A stretch of 27,527 bases of DNA, taken from positions 1-27,527 of the forward strand of contig NZ_JAUSCC010000081.1 of NCBI RefSeq assembly GCF_030651745.1. The letters are read 5' to 3'. A program made the position numbers and the translations under genes. Position 1 is the first letter of the stretch; every line of letters starts with the position of its first letter. The stretch comes from Methylophaga sp. (GTDB taxonomy: Bacteria > Pseudomonadota > Gammaproteobacteria > Nitrosococcales > Methylophagaceae). Below are positions 16,437-24,826 of the stretch, piece after piece. The notes under the pieces are model-generated. The model was given only the letters and a program-made list of their open reading frames with translations. It was not told the origin of the DNA and did not search any database.

Positions 16437-17903
16437 GTGCGAAAAATTCTGTTTGCCAGCAGTGAAGTTCATCCGCTGATGAAGACCGGTGGTCTCGCTG
16501 ATGTGTCGGCCAGCCTGCCATTAGCGCTTTCACAGATGCAGCAGGATATTCGAATTATCATGCCAGCCTATCGCGCTACTTTGAATCAGTTAGGTGATTG
16601 TCCGCTGCTATCAACGGTACAACTGGAAGGCTATCAACACCCCATCAACATCTTGCAAACAACTTTACCCGACAGTGATGTAATTGTCTGGTTGGTGGAT
16701 TCAGCGGACCATTTTGACCGCGATGGCGGGCCTTATTGCGATTCTGATGGAGAGGATTGGGCTGATAATGCAGCTCGTTTCGCTTTATTCTGCCGGGCGG
16801 CTGTTGCAGTAGCGTTGGATCAGGCCGGATTGAACTGGCAGCCTGAAGTAGTGCACTGTAACGATTGGCAGACCGGACTGATACCGGCCTTATTAAGTCT
16901 GCAAAGTCATCGCATGGCCACCGTATTTACTATCCACAATATGGCTTATCAAGGTTTGTTTTCCCGTCAGGTGTTTGAGACGCTCGATTTGCCTGAGCAG
17001 CTGTGGCAGGTAGAAGGTATCGAGTTTTACGGCATGATGTCGTTTATGAAAGGCGGCTTAATCTTTGCTGATCATATCACCAGTGTCAGCCCGACTTATG
17101 CGCAGGAAATCTGTCATTACGATTATGGCTATGGGTTGGAAGGCTTGCTGACATTGCGGGCGGAGCAGTCACGGCTCAGTGGTATCGTTAATGGTATTGA
17201 TACTAATGAGTGGAATCCACAAACCGATAAATTCATCGATCATCAATTCAGTGTTAAAACACTACGCCCGAAAACTCTTAATAAAAAAGCGTTGCAAAAG
17301 CACTTTTTCCTCCCTGAATCCGCTGAAACATTGTTGTTTGGCATGATAAGTCGCTTGGTGTCGCAAAAAGGTGTCGATCTCACAATTGATGCCATTGATC
17401 GTTTGTTGAGCGAAGGTAAAAATATTCAACTGGTTTGTCTGGGCAGTGGCGAAGCGGCATTGGAGCAGGATCTGCGTGTTTTGCGAGCCAGATTTCCGGA
17501 TAGAGTCGGGATTCAATTTGGCTACGATGAAGCACTTGCCCATAAAATTGAGGCGGGTGCTGATGCGTTTCTGATGCCATCACGATTTGAACCTTGTGGA
17601 TTAAATCAGATGTATAGTTTGCGATATGGCACGTTACCAGTGGTACGAAATACCGGTGGTCTGGCGGATACCGTGGTGGATGCCAGCGAAGACAATCGCA
17701 GGCAAATGCTGGCAACTGGCTTTAAATTTGAAGAGCCTACCGTAGAAGATTTGTACGATACCTTGTTGAAAGTAGATGAATTATTTTCACATCCCCGTTT
17801 GTGGCGACGGATGATGCTGACTGCAATGGTGCAGGATTTTGGTTGGATAAACAGCGCGCAAGCGTACCTGCAGTTGTATAAGCAATTAGTGGATAACTCA
17901 TGA
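16437..17903 (+). CDS. glgA: Glycogen synthase, ADP-glucose type
   Basis: GlgA extends alpha-1,4-glucan chains from ADP-glucose. It is a GT-B glycosyltransferase of family GT5, 488 residues (E. coli 477). Seen motifs are KTGGLADVSASLPLAL (Lys16, ADP-glucose site), the N-domain segment HCNDWQTGLIPALL, the inter-domain SRLVSQKGVDL, and the C-domain EPCGLNQMYSLRYGTLPVVR (Glu385) followed by TGGLADTV. Translation begins at GTG with GGGAG 7 bases upstream. The stop overlaps the start of ppc by 4 bases (ATGA), so the two are translated from one message. No other glycogen genes (glgB, glgC, glgP) are in the window. Confidence 0.96.
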   Translation: MRKILFASSEVHPLMKTGGLADVSASLPLALSQMQQDIRIIMPAYRATLNQLGDCPLLSTVQLEGYQHPINILQTTLPDSDVIVWLVDSADHFDRDGGPYCDSDGEDWADNAARFALFCRAAVAVALDQAGLNWQPEVVHCNDWQTGLIPALLSLQSHRMATVFTIHNMAYQGLFSRQVFETLDLPEQLWQVEGIEFYGMMSFMKGGLIFADHITSVSPTYAQEICHYDYGYGLEGLLTLRAEQSRLSGIVNGIDTNEWNPQTDKFIDHQFSVKTLRPKTLNKKALQKHFFLPESAETLLFGMISRLVSQKGVDLTIDAIDRLLSEGKNIQLVCLGSGEAALEQDLRVLRARFPDRVGIQFGYDEALAHKIEAGADAFLMPSRFEPCGLNQMYSLRYGTLPVVRNTGGLADTVVDASEDNRRQMLATGFKFEEPTVEDLYDTLLKVDELFSHPRLWRRMMLTAMVQDFGWINSAQAYLQLYKQLVDNS

Positions 17904-20743
17904 CAACACGGCAAGTTGATTTCAGCAATGTCGCAGCTTTAGAGCTGCTGACCGATAAAGATTTACGGGCACATGTCCGCTTTCTGGCGAATTTGTTGGG
18001 CGAGGTGATTGCCGAACAATCCGGAGAGGAAGTCTATCAAGCAGTCGAACAGTTACGTAAAGGCTATATCCGGCTGCGCAAGGAAGACGACGCCGAATTG
18101 CGTCAATCGCTCAAAGCTAAAATTGAATCGCTGGATGAATTGACGTTACGTGAAGTCATTCGCGCTTTTAACCTGTATTTCAGCCTGGTTAATACTGCAG
18201 AAGAAGCCTATCACCATCATAATCGGCAAATTCAGCTGCGCAATGGAGGCAATCTCTGGCATGGATCATTTCTGGATACGCTAAGCCAATTTAAGAATGA
18301 AGGTGTGTCGCTGGAGCAATTGCAGGAGTTATTGGGAAAACTGGTTTATATGCCAGTGTTTACCGCTCATCCGACAGAGTCCAAACGCCGCACTGTGATG
18401 GAAATATTGCGTCGGGTGTTTTTGCTCGATGAAAAACTGACTGATGGTTTGTTAACCACATTTGATCAACAAAAGCTTCAGGACCAGTTAAAACGGCAGA
18501 TCCAGTTGCTTTGGTCAACTGACGAGGTTAGAGCGGTTAAACCGTCAGTACGCGATGAAATCAAAAACGGCTTGTATTATTTCAATGTCAGTTTGTTTGA
18601 TGCGGTGCCCAGAACCTACCGTAATCTGGAAAATGCACTGCGGCGGGTTTATGGCGATGAACTGGATCCGGAAACGCCGATTATCGTGCCAGATTATTTA
18701 CGCTTTGGTTCGTGGATTGGCGGTGACCGTGATGGCAATCCTTTTGTCACCGCGCAAACCACAGAAATGGCCATCGCACTGCAGAAACGCACGGTAATTC
18801 GGCGTTATCTGGACGATGTCACCAAACTCAGTTTTATTCTTACTCAATCGCAACCGCTTTGTCAGGTCAGTGCAGTCTTGGCTGATGATATTGAGCAATG
18901 TGAACAACGCTATGCCGGAGCGTTTTCAACCAATCCGCAACGCTTTATCAACGAACCCTACCGGCGCAAGCTTTATATGATGCGCTACCGGCTGAAAGAT
19001 AATCTGGCCGTACTGGAAGAATTCTTCCGCCCGGATCTGCAAATTGAAAGTCTCGGCGTGGCTTATCACAACGAAGATGAATTTCTCGCCGATTTACGTT
19101 TAATTCACCAGTCGTTAGTGGAAAATGGCGATATCGCGATTGCCGGCGCTGAGCTCACCGACTTGATCCGGCTGGTCAAAACCTTTGGTTTTTATCTGTA
19201 TAACCTGGATATTCGCCAGGAGTCCTCAAAGCATACCGATGCCGTGGGCGAGATATTGGCGCTTACCGGTCTCAATCGTCATTATTTGCAAATGGATGAA
19301 GCCGAGCGGCAGGCTTTGTTGAGTGATTTATTGGCGGCACCACGCTTACCGGAAATTTATGGTGATTTGCAGCCGGATTCTCTGGAAATACTCAATGTCT
19401 TCAGACTGATTGCCCGCCTGCGGGTAGAGGTCAGCGAAAAAGCTTTTGGCAATTATGTGATTTCCATGACCCATCAGGCCAGTCATATTCTGGAAGTGAT
19501 GTTGCTGGCCAGATTTGCGGATTTGATTGGTCAGGACGAAAACGGCTGGTTCTGTCATATACGGGTTTCGCCATTATTCGAAACCATTGAGGATTTGGAG
19601 CATATCGAACCGGTGATGTCTGCGTTACTGGAGAACAGCCAGTATCGCACTTTATTAACCGCTTCAGGCAATATGCAGGAAGTGATGCTCGGTTATTCTG
19701 ACTCCTGTAAAGATGGTGGCATTCTGGCTTCGGCATGGAATTTATACCAGGCACAGAAAACTGTTAGCCGACTCTCCGAACAATATGCCATTGGTTGTCG
19801 TATGTTTCACGGCAGGGGCGGCACCATTGGCCGTGGCGGCGGCCCGACCCATGATGCAATTCTGGCCCAGCCGGTTGATACCGTTCATGGCCAGATTAAG
19901 TTCACCGAGCAGGGTGAGGTGTTGTCATTTAAATATGGCAACACCGAAACTGCTTCTTATGAGCTTGGAATGGGGGTTTCTGCGTTGATCAAAGCGAGCA
20001 GGGGATTGGTGACTGACTCAGCACAGGAGAAACCCGAATACCTCGGCATCATGCAGCAACTTGCAGAAATGGGCGAAAAGCAATACCGCAAGCTTACTGA
20101 ACAGACACCGGGTTTTCTGGATTACTTTTACGAAGCCTGTCCAATCAGCGAAATTGGCTTGATGAATATCGGTTCACGACCTTCTCATCGCAAAGCGGGC
20201 GATCGTTCTAAATCCTCTGTCAGAGCTATTGGTTGGGTGTTTGCCTGGGCGCAATCCAGACACACTTTGCCGGGTTGGTATGGCATCGGCAGTGCAATTG
20301 CCTTGTGGGTTGCCGAAGATCCCAGCCGCCGCGATATTCTGCAAAAAATGTATTTTGAATGGCCATTCTTCCGGGCGATGGTCAGCAACACCCAAATGTC
20401 ACTGTCCAAGGCTGATATGGAGATCGCCGCGGAATATGCTGATTTGTGTATAGATAAACCGCAGGCAGCAGAAGTGTTACAGGTGATTCGTCAGGAGTAT
20501 CAGCAAACGGTTAATCAGTTATTACAACTGACTGGGGCGGATAAGTTGATGGCAGAAAACCCATTGCTAGCCCTTTCTTTGCGCCGACGCCAGGCCTATC
20601 TTGACCCGTTAAATCACATTCAGCTGCTGTTGTTAAAGCGTTACCGCTTTGGTGGTTATACCGAAACAGAAACGGCCAAATGGCGGGATCCGCTGTTACG
20701 CAGTATCAGTGCTATTTCTCAGGGAATGCGCAATACCGGTTAA
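17900..20743 (+). CDS. ppc: Phosphoenolpyruvate carboxylase
   Basis: Ppc fixes bicarbonate onto phosphoenolpyruvate to give oxaloacetate, the main refilling step of the TCA cycle. The 947 residues (E. coli 883) include the catalytic His157 in VFTAHPTESKRRT, the lysine motif GYSDSCKDGG (Lys604), the glycine-rich loop FHGRGGTIGRGGGPTH (from about 636, Arg639) and the C-terminus GMRNTG that is conserved in the family. The extra length is spread over the N-terminal and middle segments. The ATG overlaps the glgA stop by 4 bases. The stop TAA shares TTAA with the stop of the convergent helicase gene. A terminator hairpin begins a few bases before the stop. Confidence 0.97.
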   Translation: MTTRQVDFSNVAALELLTDKDLRAHVRFLANLLGEVIAEQSGEEVYQAVEQLRKGYIRLRKEDDAELRQSLKAKIESLDELTLREVIRAFNLYFSLVNTAEEAYHHHNRQIQLRNGGNLWHGSFLDTLSQFKNEGVSLEQLQELLGKLVYMPVFTAHPTESKRRTVMEILRRVFLLDEKLTDGLLTTFDQQKLQDQLKRQIQLLWSTDEVRAVKPSVRDEIKNGLYYFNVSLFDAVPRTYRNLENALRRVYGDELDPETPIIVPDYLRFGSWIGGDRDGNPFVTAQTTEMAIALQKRTVIRRYLDDVTKLSFILTQSQPLCQVSAVLADDIEQCEQRYAGAFSTNPQRFINEPYRRKLYMMRYRLKDNLAVLEEFFRPDLQIESLGVAYHNEDEFLADLRLIHQSLVENGDIAIAGAELTDLIRLVKTFGFYLYNLDIRQESSKHTDAVGEILALTGLNRHYLQMDEAERQALLSDLLAAPRLPEIYGDLQPDSLEILNVFRLIARLRVEVSEKAFGNYVISMTHQASHILEVMLLARFADLIGQDENGWFCHIRVSPLFETIEDLEHIEPVMSALLENSQYRTLLTASGNMQEVMLGYSDSCKDGGILASAWNLYQAQKTVSRLSEQYAIGCRMFHGRGGTIGRGGGPTHDAILAQPVDTVHGQIKFTEQGEVLSFKYGNTETASYELGMGVSALIKASRGLVTDSAQEKPEYLGIMQQLAEMGEKQYRKLTEQTPGFLDYFYEACPISEIGLMNIGSRPSHRKAGDRSKSSVRAIGWVFAWAQSRHTLPGWYGIGSAIALWVAEDPSRRDILQKMYFEWPFFRAMVSNTQMSLSKADMEIAAEYADLCIDKPQAAEVLQVIRQEYQQTVNQLLQLTGADKLMAENPLLALSLRRRQAYLDPLNHIQLLLLKRYRFGGYTETETAKWRDPLLRSISAISQGMRNTG

Positions 20744-20769
20744 CTATCTTCAGTTGGCCGGTCTTTTTT
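20735..20769 (+). terminator. ppc intrinsic terminator inside helicase coding end
   Basis: On the plus strand ACCGGTTAACT (20735-20745) pairs with AGTTGGCCGGT (20752-20762) around the six-base loop ATCTTC. That makes an 11-bp stem with two G-U pairs, followed by C and six T's (20764-20769). It spans the ppc stop codon and the last codons of the convergent DEAD-box gene. On the minus strand the two wobble pairs become C-A mismatches, so the hairpin should be weaker in helicase mRNA. Confidence 0.85.
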
Positions 20770-21960
20770 CGGAATATAACGCGGTTTTTCATCTTTAGTT
20801 TTGGAGCGCGCCTTATTGGCTTTGGCCTTGGGCGCTAACCCTTTTAATTTGCGGATCGGTAAACCATGGCCCAGATGATATTCAATCCGCTCCAGATTTT
20901 TCAGATCATGTGGTTCAACCAGATTGATTGCTGTGCCATGTTTATCTGCACGGCCGGTGCGGCCAATTCGATGAATATAGTTATCACCGCGAAACGGCAG
21001 GTCATAGTTAATCACGTGCGTAATATCAGCAACATCCAGGCCGCGAGCAGCGACATCGGTGGCTACCGTAACTTTGATTTGGCCAGCACGGAATTTACGG
21101 ATCCGCTCTCGACGTACCGATTGATCAAAGTCACCGTGCAATAACTGAGCGGAGATATTCTGCGATTGCAGCCAGTCGCAGACTTCTTCGGCGCGGATTT
21201 TTTTATTGCAGAACACTAAAGCGCGTTGGCATGCTGGTGCGTTAATAAATGCCAGAAGCAATGCCTGTTTATGTTCACGATTATCGGCCAGATACACCTG
21301 CTGGGTGACATTTTCGGCTAATTGATTGGCCGCATTAATATGGATTTCCTGCGGATTGTTGAGCAGTTCTTCGGCAAAAATGCGTACACCACTACCAGCT
21401 AAAGTAGCTGAGAACAATCCGGCCTGGAATTTGGATTTAATCGCGGCTAAAGCCATCAATACATCTGGTCCCTGACCCATATCCAGCATACGATCGGCTT
21501 CGTCAATAATGACCAGCTCGACCGCTGATAAATCGACTGATTCATCATTGACCAAACTTAGTAACCGGCCCGGTGTGGCAATAATAATGTCGCATTGAGC
21601 ACTGGCATGTTGTACCTGTGCCCATGGGGATGCGCCGCCGGTTAGCATCGCTATGGTCGGTTTGAAGGCTTTACCCAACTGGTGAAACACATGCTGGATC
21701 TGAAAAGCCAGCTCGCGGGTAGGGGCGAGGATCAAAATACGCGCCTGATCATGTTTGTGCCGTTCATCATTGAGGCGTTGCAGGATAGGCAGGATAAATG
21801 CGGCGGTTTTTCCGGTACCGGTAGCAGCACAGGCCAACACATCCTGACCAGCTAACAATGCCGGAATGGCCAGTTGCTGGACTTCAGTCGGTTTTTCAAA
21901 ACCGCTGTCGCGAACGGCAGCAATCAATTCATCATCAAGGAATAGATCGTCAAATGTCAT
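20740..21960 (-). CDS. DEAD-box ATP-dependent RNA helicase, SrmB/RhlE-like
   Basis: This is an RNA helicase of the bacterial DEAD-box group, likely acting in ribosome assembly or RNA turnover. All motifs are present: Q motif (FEKPTEVQQLAIPAL), I (ATGTGKT), Ia (PTRELAFQ), Ib (TPGRL), II (DEAD), III (SATLAG), IV-V (ATDVAARGLDV) and VI (HRIGRTGR). The tail after about residue 370 is short and lysine-rich. The ATG at 21960 (MTFDDLFLDDEL, 406 residues) is chosen because the family normally starts just before this segment; the in-frame extension to 22023 is unlike it. The C-terminal part after motif VI resembles SrmB, but RhlE or another subgroup cannot be excluded. Its 3' end overlaps ppc. Confidence 0.93.
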   Translation of the reverse strand: MTFDDLFLDDELIAAVRDSGFEKPTEVQQLAIPALLAGQDVLACAATGTGKTAAFILPILQRLNDERHKHDQARILILAPTRELAFQIQHVFHQLGKAFKPTIAMLTGGASPWAQVQHASAQCDIIIATPGRLLSLVNDESVDLSAVELVIIDEADRMLDMGQGPDVLMALAAIKSKFQAGLFSATLAGSGVRIFAEELLNNPQEIHINAANQLAENVTQQVYLADNREHKQALLLAFINAPACQRALVFCNKKIRAEEVCDWLQSQNISAQLLHGDFDQSVRRERIRKFRAGQIKVTVATDVAARGLDVADITHVINYDLPFRGDNYIHRIGRTGRADKHGTAINLVEPHDLKNLERIEYHLGHGLPIRKLKGLAPKAKANKARSKTKDEKPRYIPKKDRPTEDS

Positions 21961-22067
21961 GGTGTTTATCTTATCAGTCGAAAGCGCCTGAAGGATCACA
22001 ACAGGCATAGAAGTGGCGGGCAATATACCACAATATTAAGACTAAGCCTGAACGAGGCAGTAGTCAG
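21961..22067 (-). promoter_or_regulatory. Intergenic region upstream of the DEAD-box gene
   Basis: These 107 bases lie between the stop of the EamA-type gene and the helicase ATG. A minus-strand TATATT at 22027-22022 could be a -10 box, but no matching -35 box stands out. The ribosome site (TAAGAT) is weak. No T-tailed hairpin is seen after the EamA-type gene, so read-through from the upstream run into the helicase is possible. Confidence 0.25.
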
Positions 22068-22940
22068 TTAAGTGGTTAACACCAGTAAACAGCCGGCAAT
22101 CATCACCCCACAGGCAGCTAAGCGACGAACTAGATGTTTCTCATGAAAAATACGATAACCAAGAAACACCTGTAACACCATGCTGAGTTGAAATAATGCG
22201 AGTGAATATGCCACCAGTAATTGTGAAAACACCAACATAGTGGTGTATTGCATTAAAAAGATAAAACCGCCGAGCCAGATGAAATGACGGCGATATTGTT
22301 TGGCGGTTTGCCAATCTGTTTGCCAGCGTTTTCCACCAAACCGGTAATACAAGCCCACCGAGAGCGGTAAACCAAATAAACACCAATACAGAGTGGTTGC
22401 CAGGGCTCCACCACTGAGCACGGCATTTTTAAGCGGTAAAGTACCAATTGAAAATAACAATATGGATAAAAAACGGTATTGCACACCGCGCTGACCGAAC
22501 AAATGCCACAGTCGATTTGAAGAGGCGGTGGCGGCCGGGGGAAATAATAAAAAGCTGCCTAGCAGGATAATCATCACGCCACTAAAGCCCTGCAGATTGG
22601 GTACTTCGCCCAGAAATATCACGGCGAGAACCATCGAAAAAACGACTTTATAAGCGTTAAGTGGGCCGAAAACGGAGAGGTCAGTTTTGGATAATGACAG
22701 CACCAGAAATAGCGTACCGGCCATATCCAGCAACGCTGCCAGCAAAATATTGATCCAGAAGCCGTCATTAATAACGCGATGATCAACTAATAAGAGTAAC
22801 GGCAAGCTGATGAGCGCCAGCACCAGATAAGAAAGCATCACAATAAACAGTGAATGCAAACCTTTATGGGTGAATTGTTTCTGAAAAACGTTAGCTGCTG
22901 CCGAGGCAAAAACTCGCCCGAGGACGATCAATAACTCCAT
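22068..22940 (-). CDS. EamA-family (DMT superfamily) membrane transporter
   Basis: This 290-residue protein has about ten hydrophobic segments and internal two-fold organisation, starting MELLIVLGRVFASAAANVFQ. That fits the drug/metabolite transporter superfamily with two EamA repeats. The segment LDMAGTLFLVLSLSKTDLSV followed by LNAYKVVFSMVLAVIFLGE is typical of the first repeat, and the second ends VFLGYRIFHEKHLVRRLAACGVMIAGC. The substrate is unknown. The ATG overlaps the last base of the DUF411 stop (TAATG), so translation is probably coupled to that gene. A link to metal handling is possible only by context. Confidence 0.85.
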   Translation of the reverse strand: MELLIVLGRVFASAAANVFQKQFTHKGLHSLFIVMLSYLVLALISLPLLLLVDHRVINDGFWINILLAALLDMAGTLFLVLSLSKTDLSVFGPLNAYKVVFSMVLAVIFLGEVPNLQGFSGVMIILLGSFLLFPPAATASSNRLWHLFGQRGVQYRFLSILLFSIGTLPLKNAVLSGGALATTLYWCLFGLPLSVGLYYRFGGKRWQTDWQTAKQYRRHFIWLGGFIFLMQYTTMLVFSQLLVAYSLALFQLSMVLQVFLGYRIFHEKHLVRRLAACGVMIAGCLLVLTT

Positions 22941-23473
22941 TACTCAGCAGGGTTTAACGGCAGATAGTTATTCTCAGCGTTGGTTTGATAAGCATTAAAC
23001 AATTGGTACTGCGCATCACCATCGAAGCTGAACAGAATAAAATGATCTTTGCGTAAACCCATTTCCATCCCCGGGGTACCGACGGGCATCTGCGGGACGG
23101 ACAAGCCTTTAATGTGAGCCGGTTTATCAATCAACAGTTGTTTTATGTCATCAGCCGGCACATGACCTTCAATCACATAATCATTCACCACAGCGGTATG
23201 GCAGGACGCCATATTGTTAGGCACGCCCAGTTTTTCTTTTATTTTCACCATGTCACTGGTGATTTGATCAATCACTTCAAACTGATGTTTTTCAAGATGT
23301 TCGATCCATTTATGGCAGCACTGGCAGTTAGCATCACGATATACGGTAATGGTTTGTGGTTGTTCCAGTTGCAGCCGCGCCTGATCCCATTCGCTGGCGA
23401 ACAGCGTGGATGCCAAAGCCAGATTCAGCAGTAAAGCCAGGCCGAAATTTACAGTCTTATTAAGGGCACTCAA
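22940..23473 (-). CDS. DUF411 (CopG-like) metal-binding protein, TTG start
   Basis: This is an exported protein of 177 residues with a signal peptide (about 1-26, GLALLLNLALASTLFA). The DUF411 core contains CQCCHKW (Cys50, Cys52, Cys53, His54), SCHTA (Cys91, His92) and the methionine-rich MPVGTPGMEMG (129-139). These residues suit Cu(I) or a similar soft metal, and family members occur in copper-resistance loci. The start is TTG at 23473, with AGGAG 7 bases upstream. The nearest ATG is in the other frame and belongs to the end of the 83-residue gene, which this gene overlaps by 14 bases. No copper ATPase or copper oxidase is nearby. Confidence 0.88.
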   Translation of the reverse strand: MSALNKTVNFGLALLLNLALASTLFASEWDQARLQLEQPQTITVYRDANCQCCHKWIEHLEKHQFEVIDQITSDMVKIKEKLGVPNNMASCHTAVVNDYVIEGHVPADDIKQLLIDKPAHIKGLSVPQMPVGTPGMEMGLRKDHFILFSFDGDAQYQLFNAYQTNAENNYLPLNPAE

Positions 23474-23711
23474 TCATAATCTCCTGATCCTGACTGTTTT
23501 TCTCAACGTATTCCAATGCCCATAAAGTCGACTTGTTGTTATCAACATCGATCATCTGTGGCAATTCGATACAGTCGATACCTTGGTTTTGAAATTGCTC
23601 GATTTCGGCTTCAGTCAGTAGTTGCGGGTTGTGCCAGATAGCTGAGATATCCTCACTGACTTCTGCTTGAAACATTTCTAGCCCTTCACGGGTAAAGATA
23701 ATAAGTACCAT
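23460..23711 (-). CDS. Small hypothetical protein, unrecognised
   Basis: I do not recognise this 83-residue protein. It is acidic and soluble, without a signal peptide or membrane helix. It has an N-terminal beta-like stretch (MVLIIFTREGLEMFQ), a helix-like centre (LTEAEIEQFQNQGI) and two cysteines (47 and 82). The first ATG lies 2 bases after the stop of the TRAP gene. A second in-frame ATG at 23675 would give 71 residues and has a better ribosome site (GAAGGG, 6 bases upstream). Overlap with DUF411 and close packing suggest it is genuinely translated. A role with its exported neighbours is possible, but nothing in the sequence shows it. Confidence 0.7.
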   Translation of the reverse strand: MVLIIFTREGLEMFQAEVSEDISAIWHNPQLLTEAEIEQFQNQGIDCIELPQMIDVDNNKSTLWALEYVEKNSQDQEIMIECP

Positions 23712-23713
23712 GA

Positions 23714-24811
23714 TTATGGAATATCCAGATAAGCTTTTTCAGAAATAGTCGCCCAATCTTCATCCTGCTCACGGAAGTTTTTATACGCTTCGTGAACACG
23801 TTTAAATTTGGGGTTTTGAGCGGCTTCGTCAGCCAAAGTCTGCTCAGTAATTTGTTTCAGTGTATTCAGCACATCGGCTGGAAAAGGAACAATTTTGATA
23901 TTGTCACGTTGGCGTAATTCAGCCAGCGCAACGACATTCTTTTGTTCCATTTCGGATGCCATAAGCAGATTTTCGGCTTTAGCTGCGTTTTCAATAATAG
24001 CTTGCAAATCGGGAGGCAATAAATCCCAGGCGCGTTTGTTAATACTCAGTTCCAGCACGGCGCCAGGTTCTTGCCAGCCTGGATAATAGTAGAACTTAGC
24101 AGCGCGATGCAGACCGAGGCGTTGATCATGATAGGGGGCAATCCACTCGGTGGCATCAATAGTATTGCGTTCAAGTGCGGTATAAACTTCGCTGCCGGCA
24201 AGCAGGATAGGGTTACCACCAGCCTTGGCAAATACTTTGCCGCCTAAACCGGGGATACGCATTTTCAGACCTTGCAAATCGGCCATCGAATTAATTTCTT
24301 TATTAAACCAGCCGCCCATTTGAATGCCGGTATTGCCTAATGGAAATGGCACGATATTGTAGGGTTCATAGACTTCACGCCATAAATCCAAACCACCACC
24401 ATGATAAAGCCAGGCATTCATACCACGCGGGGTCATACCGAAGGGAACGGTAGAGAAGAACTGAGCTTCAGGGACTTTGCCTGCCCAGTAATACGCGCTG
24501 CCATGACCCATCTCAACAGTGCCTTGTGAAACGGCATCAAAGGTTTGCAAAGCCGGGATTAATTCACCACCGGCAAAAACCTTTACTTTGAGGCGTCCAT
24601 TGGACATAGCTTCAAGGTTGGCAGCAAAACGTTCGGCACCTTCCTGTAACACCGGGAAACCGGGAGGCCAGGCAGTGACCATCTTCCAGCGATAGATTTT
24701 GCTGGTATCGATCTCTTCAGTGAATGGGCTGGCATCATCAGTCCCACATGCGGATAGTAATAAAAGGCTGAGCAATAGTGTTAAACGTCGTAAACATACG
24801 GATAAATGCAT
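23714..24811 (-). CDS. TRAP-type solute-binding lipoprotein, DctP family
   Basis: This is a periplasmic substrate-binding protein of the tripartite ATP-independent transporter family. The 365 residues begin with a lipoprotein signal ending in LLSAC (Cys22; Gly at +2, not the inner-membrane-retention Asp). The DctP fold includes GGELIPALQTFDAVSQGTVE, the substrate-arginine strand LKMRIPGLGGKVF and ALERNTIDATEWIAPY, resembling the TakP-like subgroup that binds 2-oxo acids and other carboxylates. The ligand is unknown. No DctQ or DctM membrane subunit occurs in the window, so its partners must be elsewhere. It starts 15 bases after the uvrD stop and is followed at once by the 83-residue gene. 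Confidence 0.9.
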   Translation of the reverse strand: MHLSVCLRRLTLLLSLLLLSACGTDDASPFTEEIDTSKIYRWKMVTAWPPGFPVLQEGAERFAANLEAMSNGRLKVKVFAGGELIPALQTFDAVSQGTVEMGHGSAYYWAGKVPEAQFFSTVPFGMTPRGMNAWLYHGGGLDLWREVYEPYNIVPFPLGNTGIQMGGWFNKEINSMADLQGLKMRIPGLGGKVFAKAGGNPILLAGSEVYTALERNTIDATEWIAPYHDQRLGLHRAAKFYYYPGWQEPGAVLELSINKRAWDLLPPDLQAIIENAAKAENLLMASEMEQKNVVALAELRQRDNIKIVPFPADVLNTLKQITEQTLADEAAQNPKFKRVHEAYKNFREQDEDWATISEKAYLDIP

Positions 24812-24826
24812 TATCGTTTTCCTGAA

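Noticed and set aside
20174..20453. Several open frames of 70-75 codons inside ppc near 20174-20453.
   Set aside because: They lie within conserved ppc coding sequence and carry no recognisable domain.
21961..22023. N-terminal extension of the DEAD-box helicase to 22023.
   Set aside because: The added residues do not resemble family members, which start close to MTFDDLFLDDEL.
22021..22067. Intrinsic terminator after the EamA-type gene.
   Set aside because: Only 4-5 bp stems (such as GTTAA-CCAC-TTAAC) without a T-run are present.
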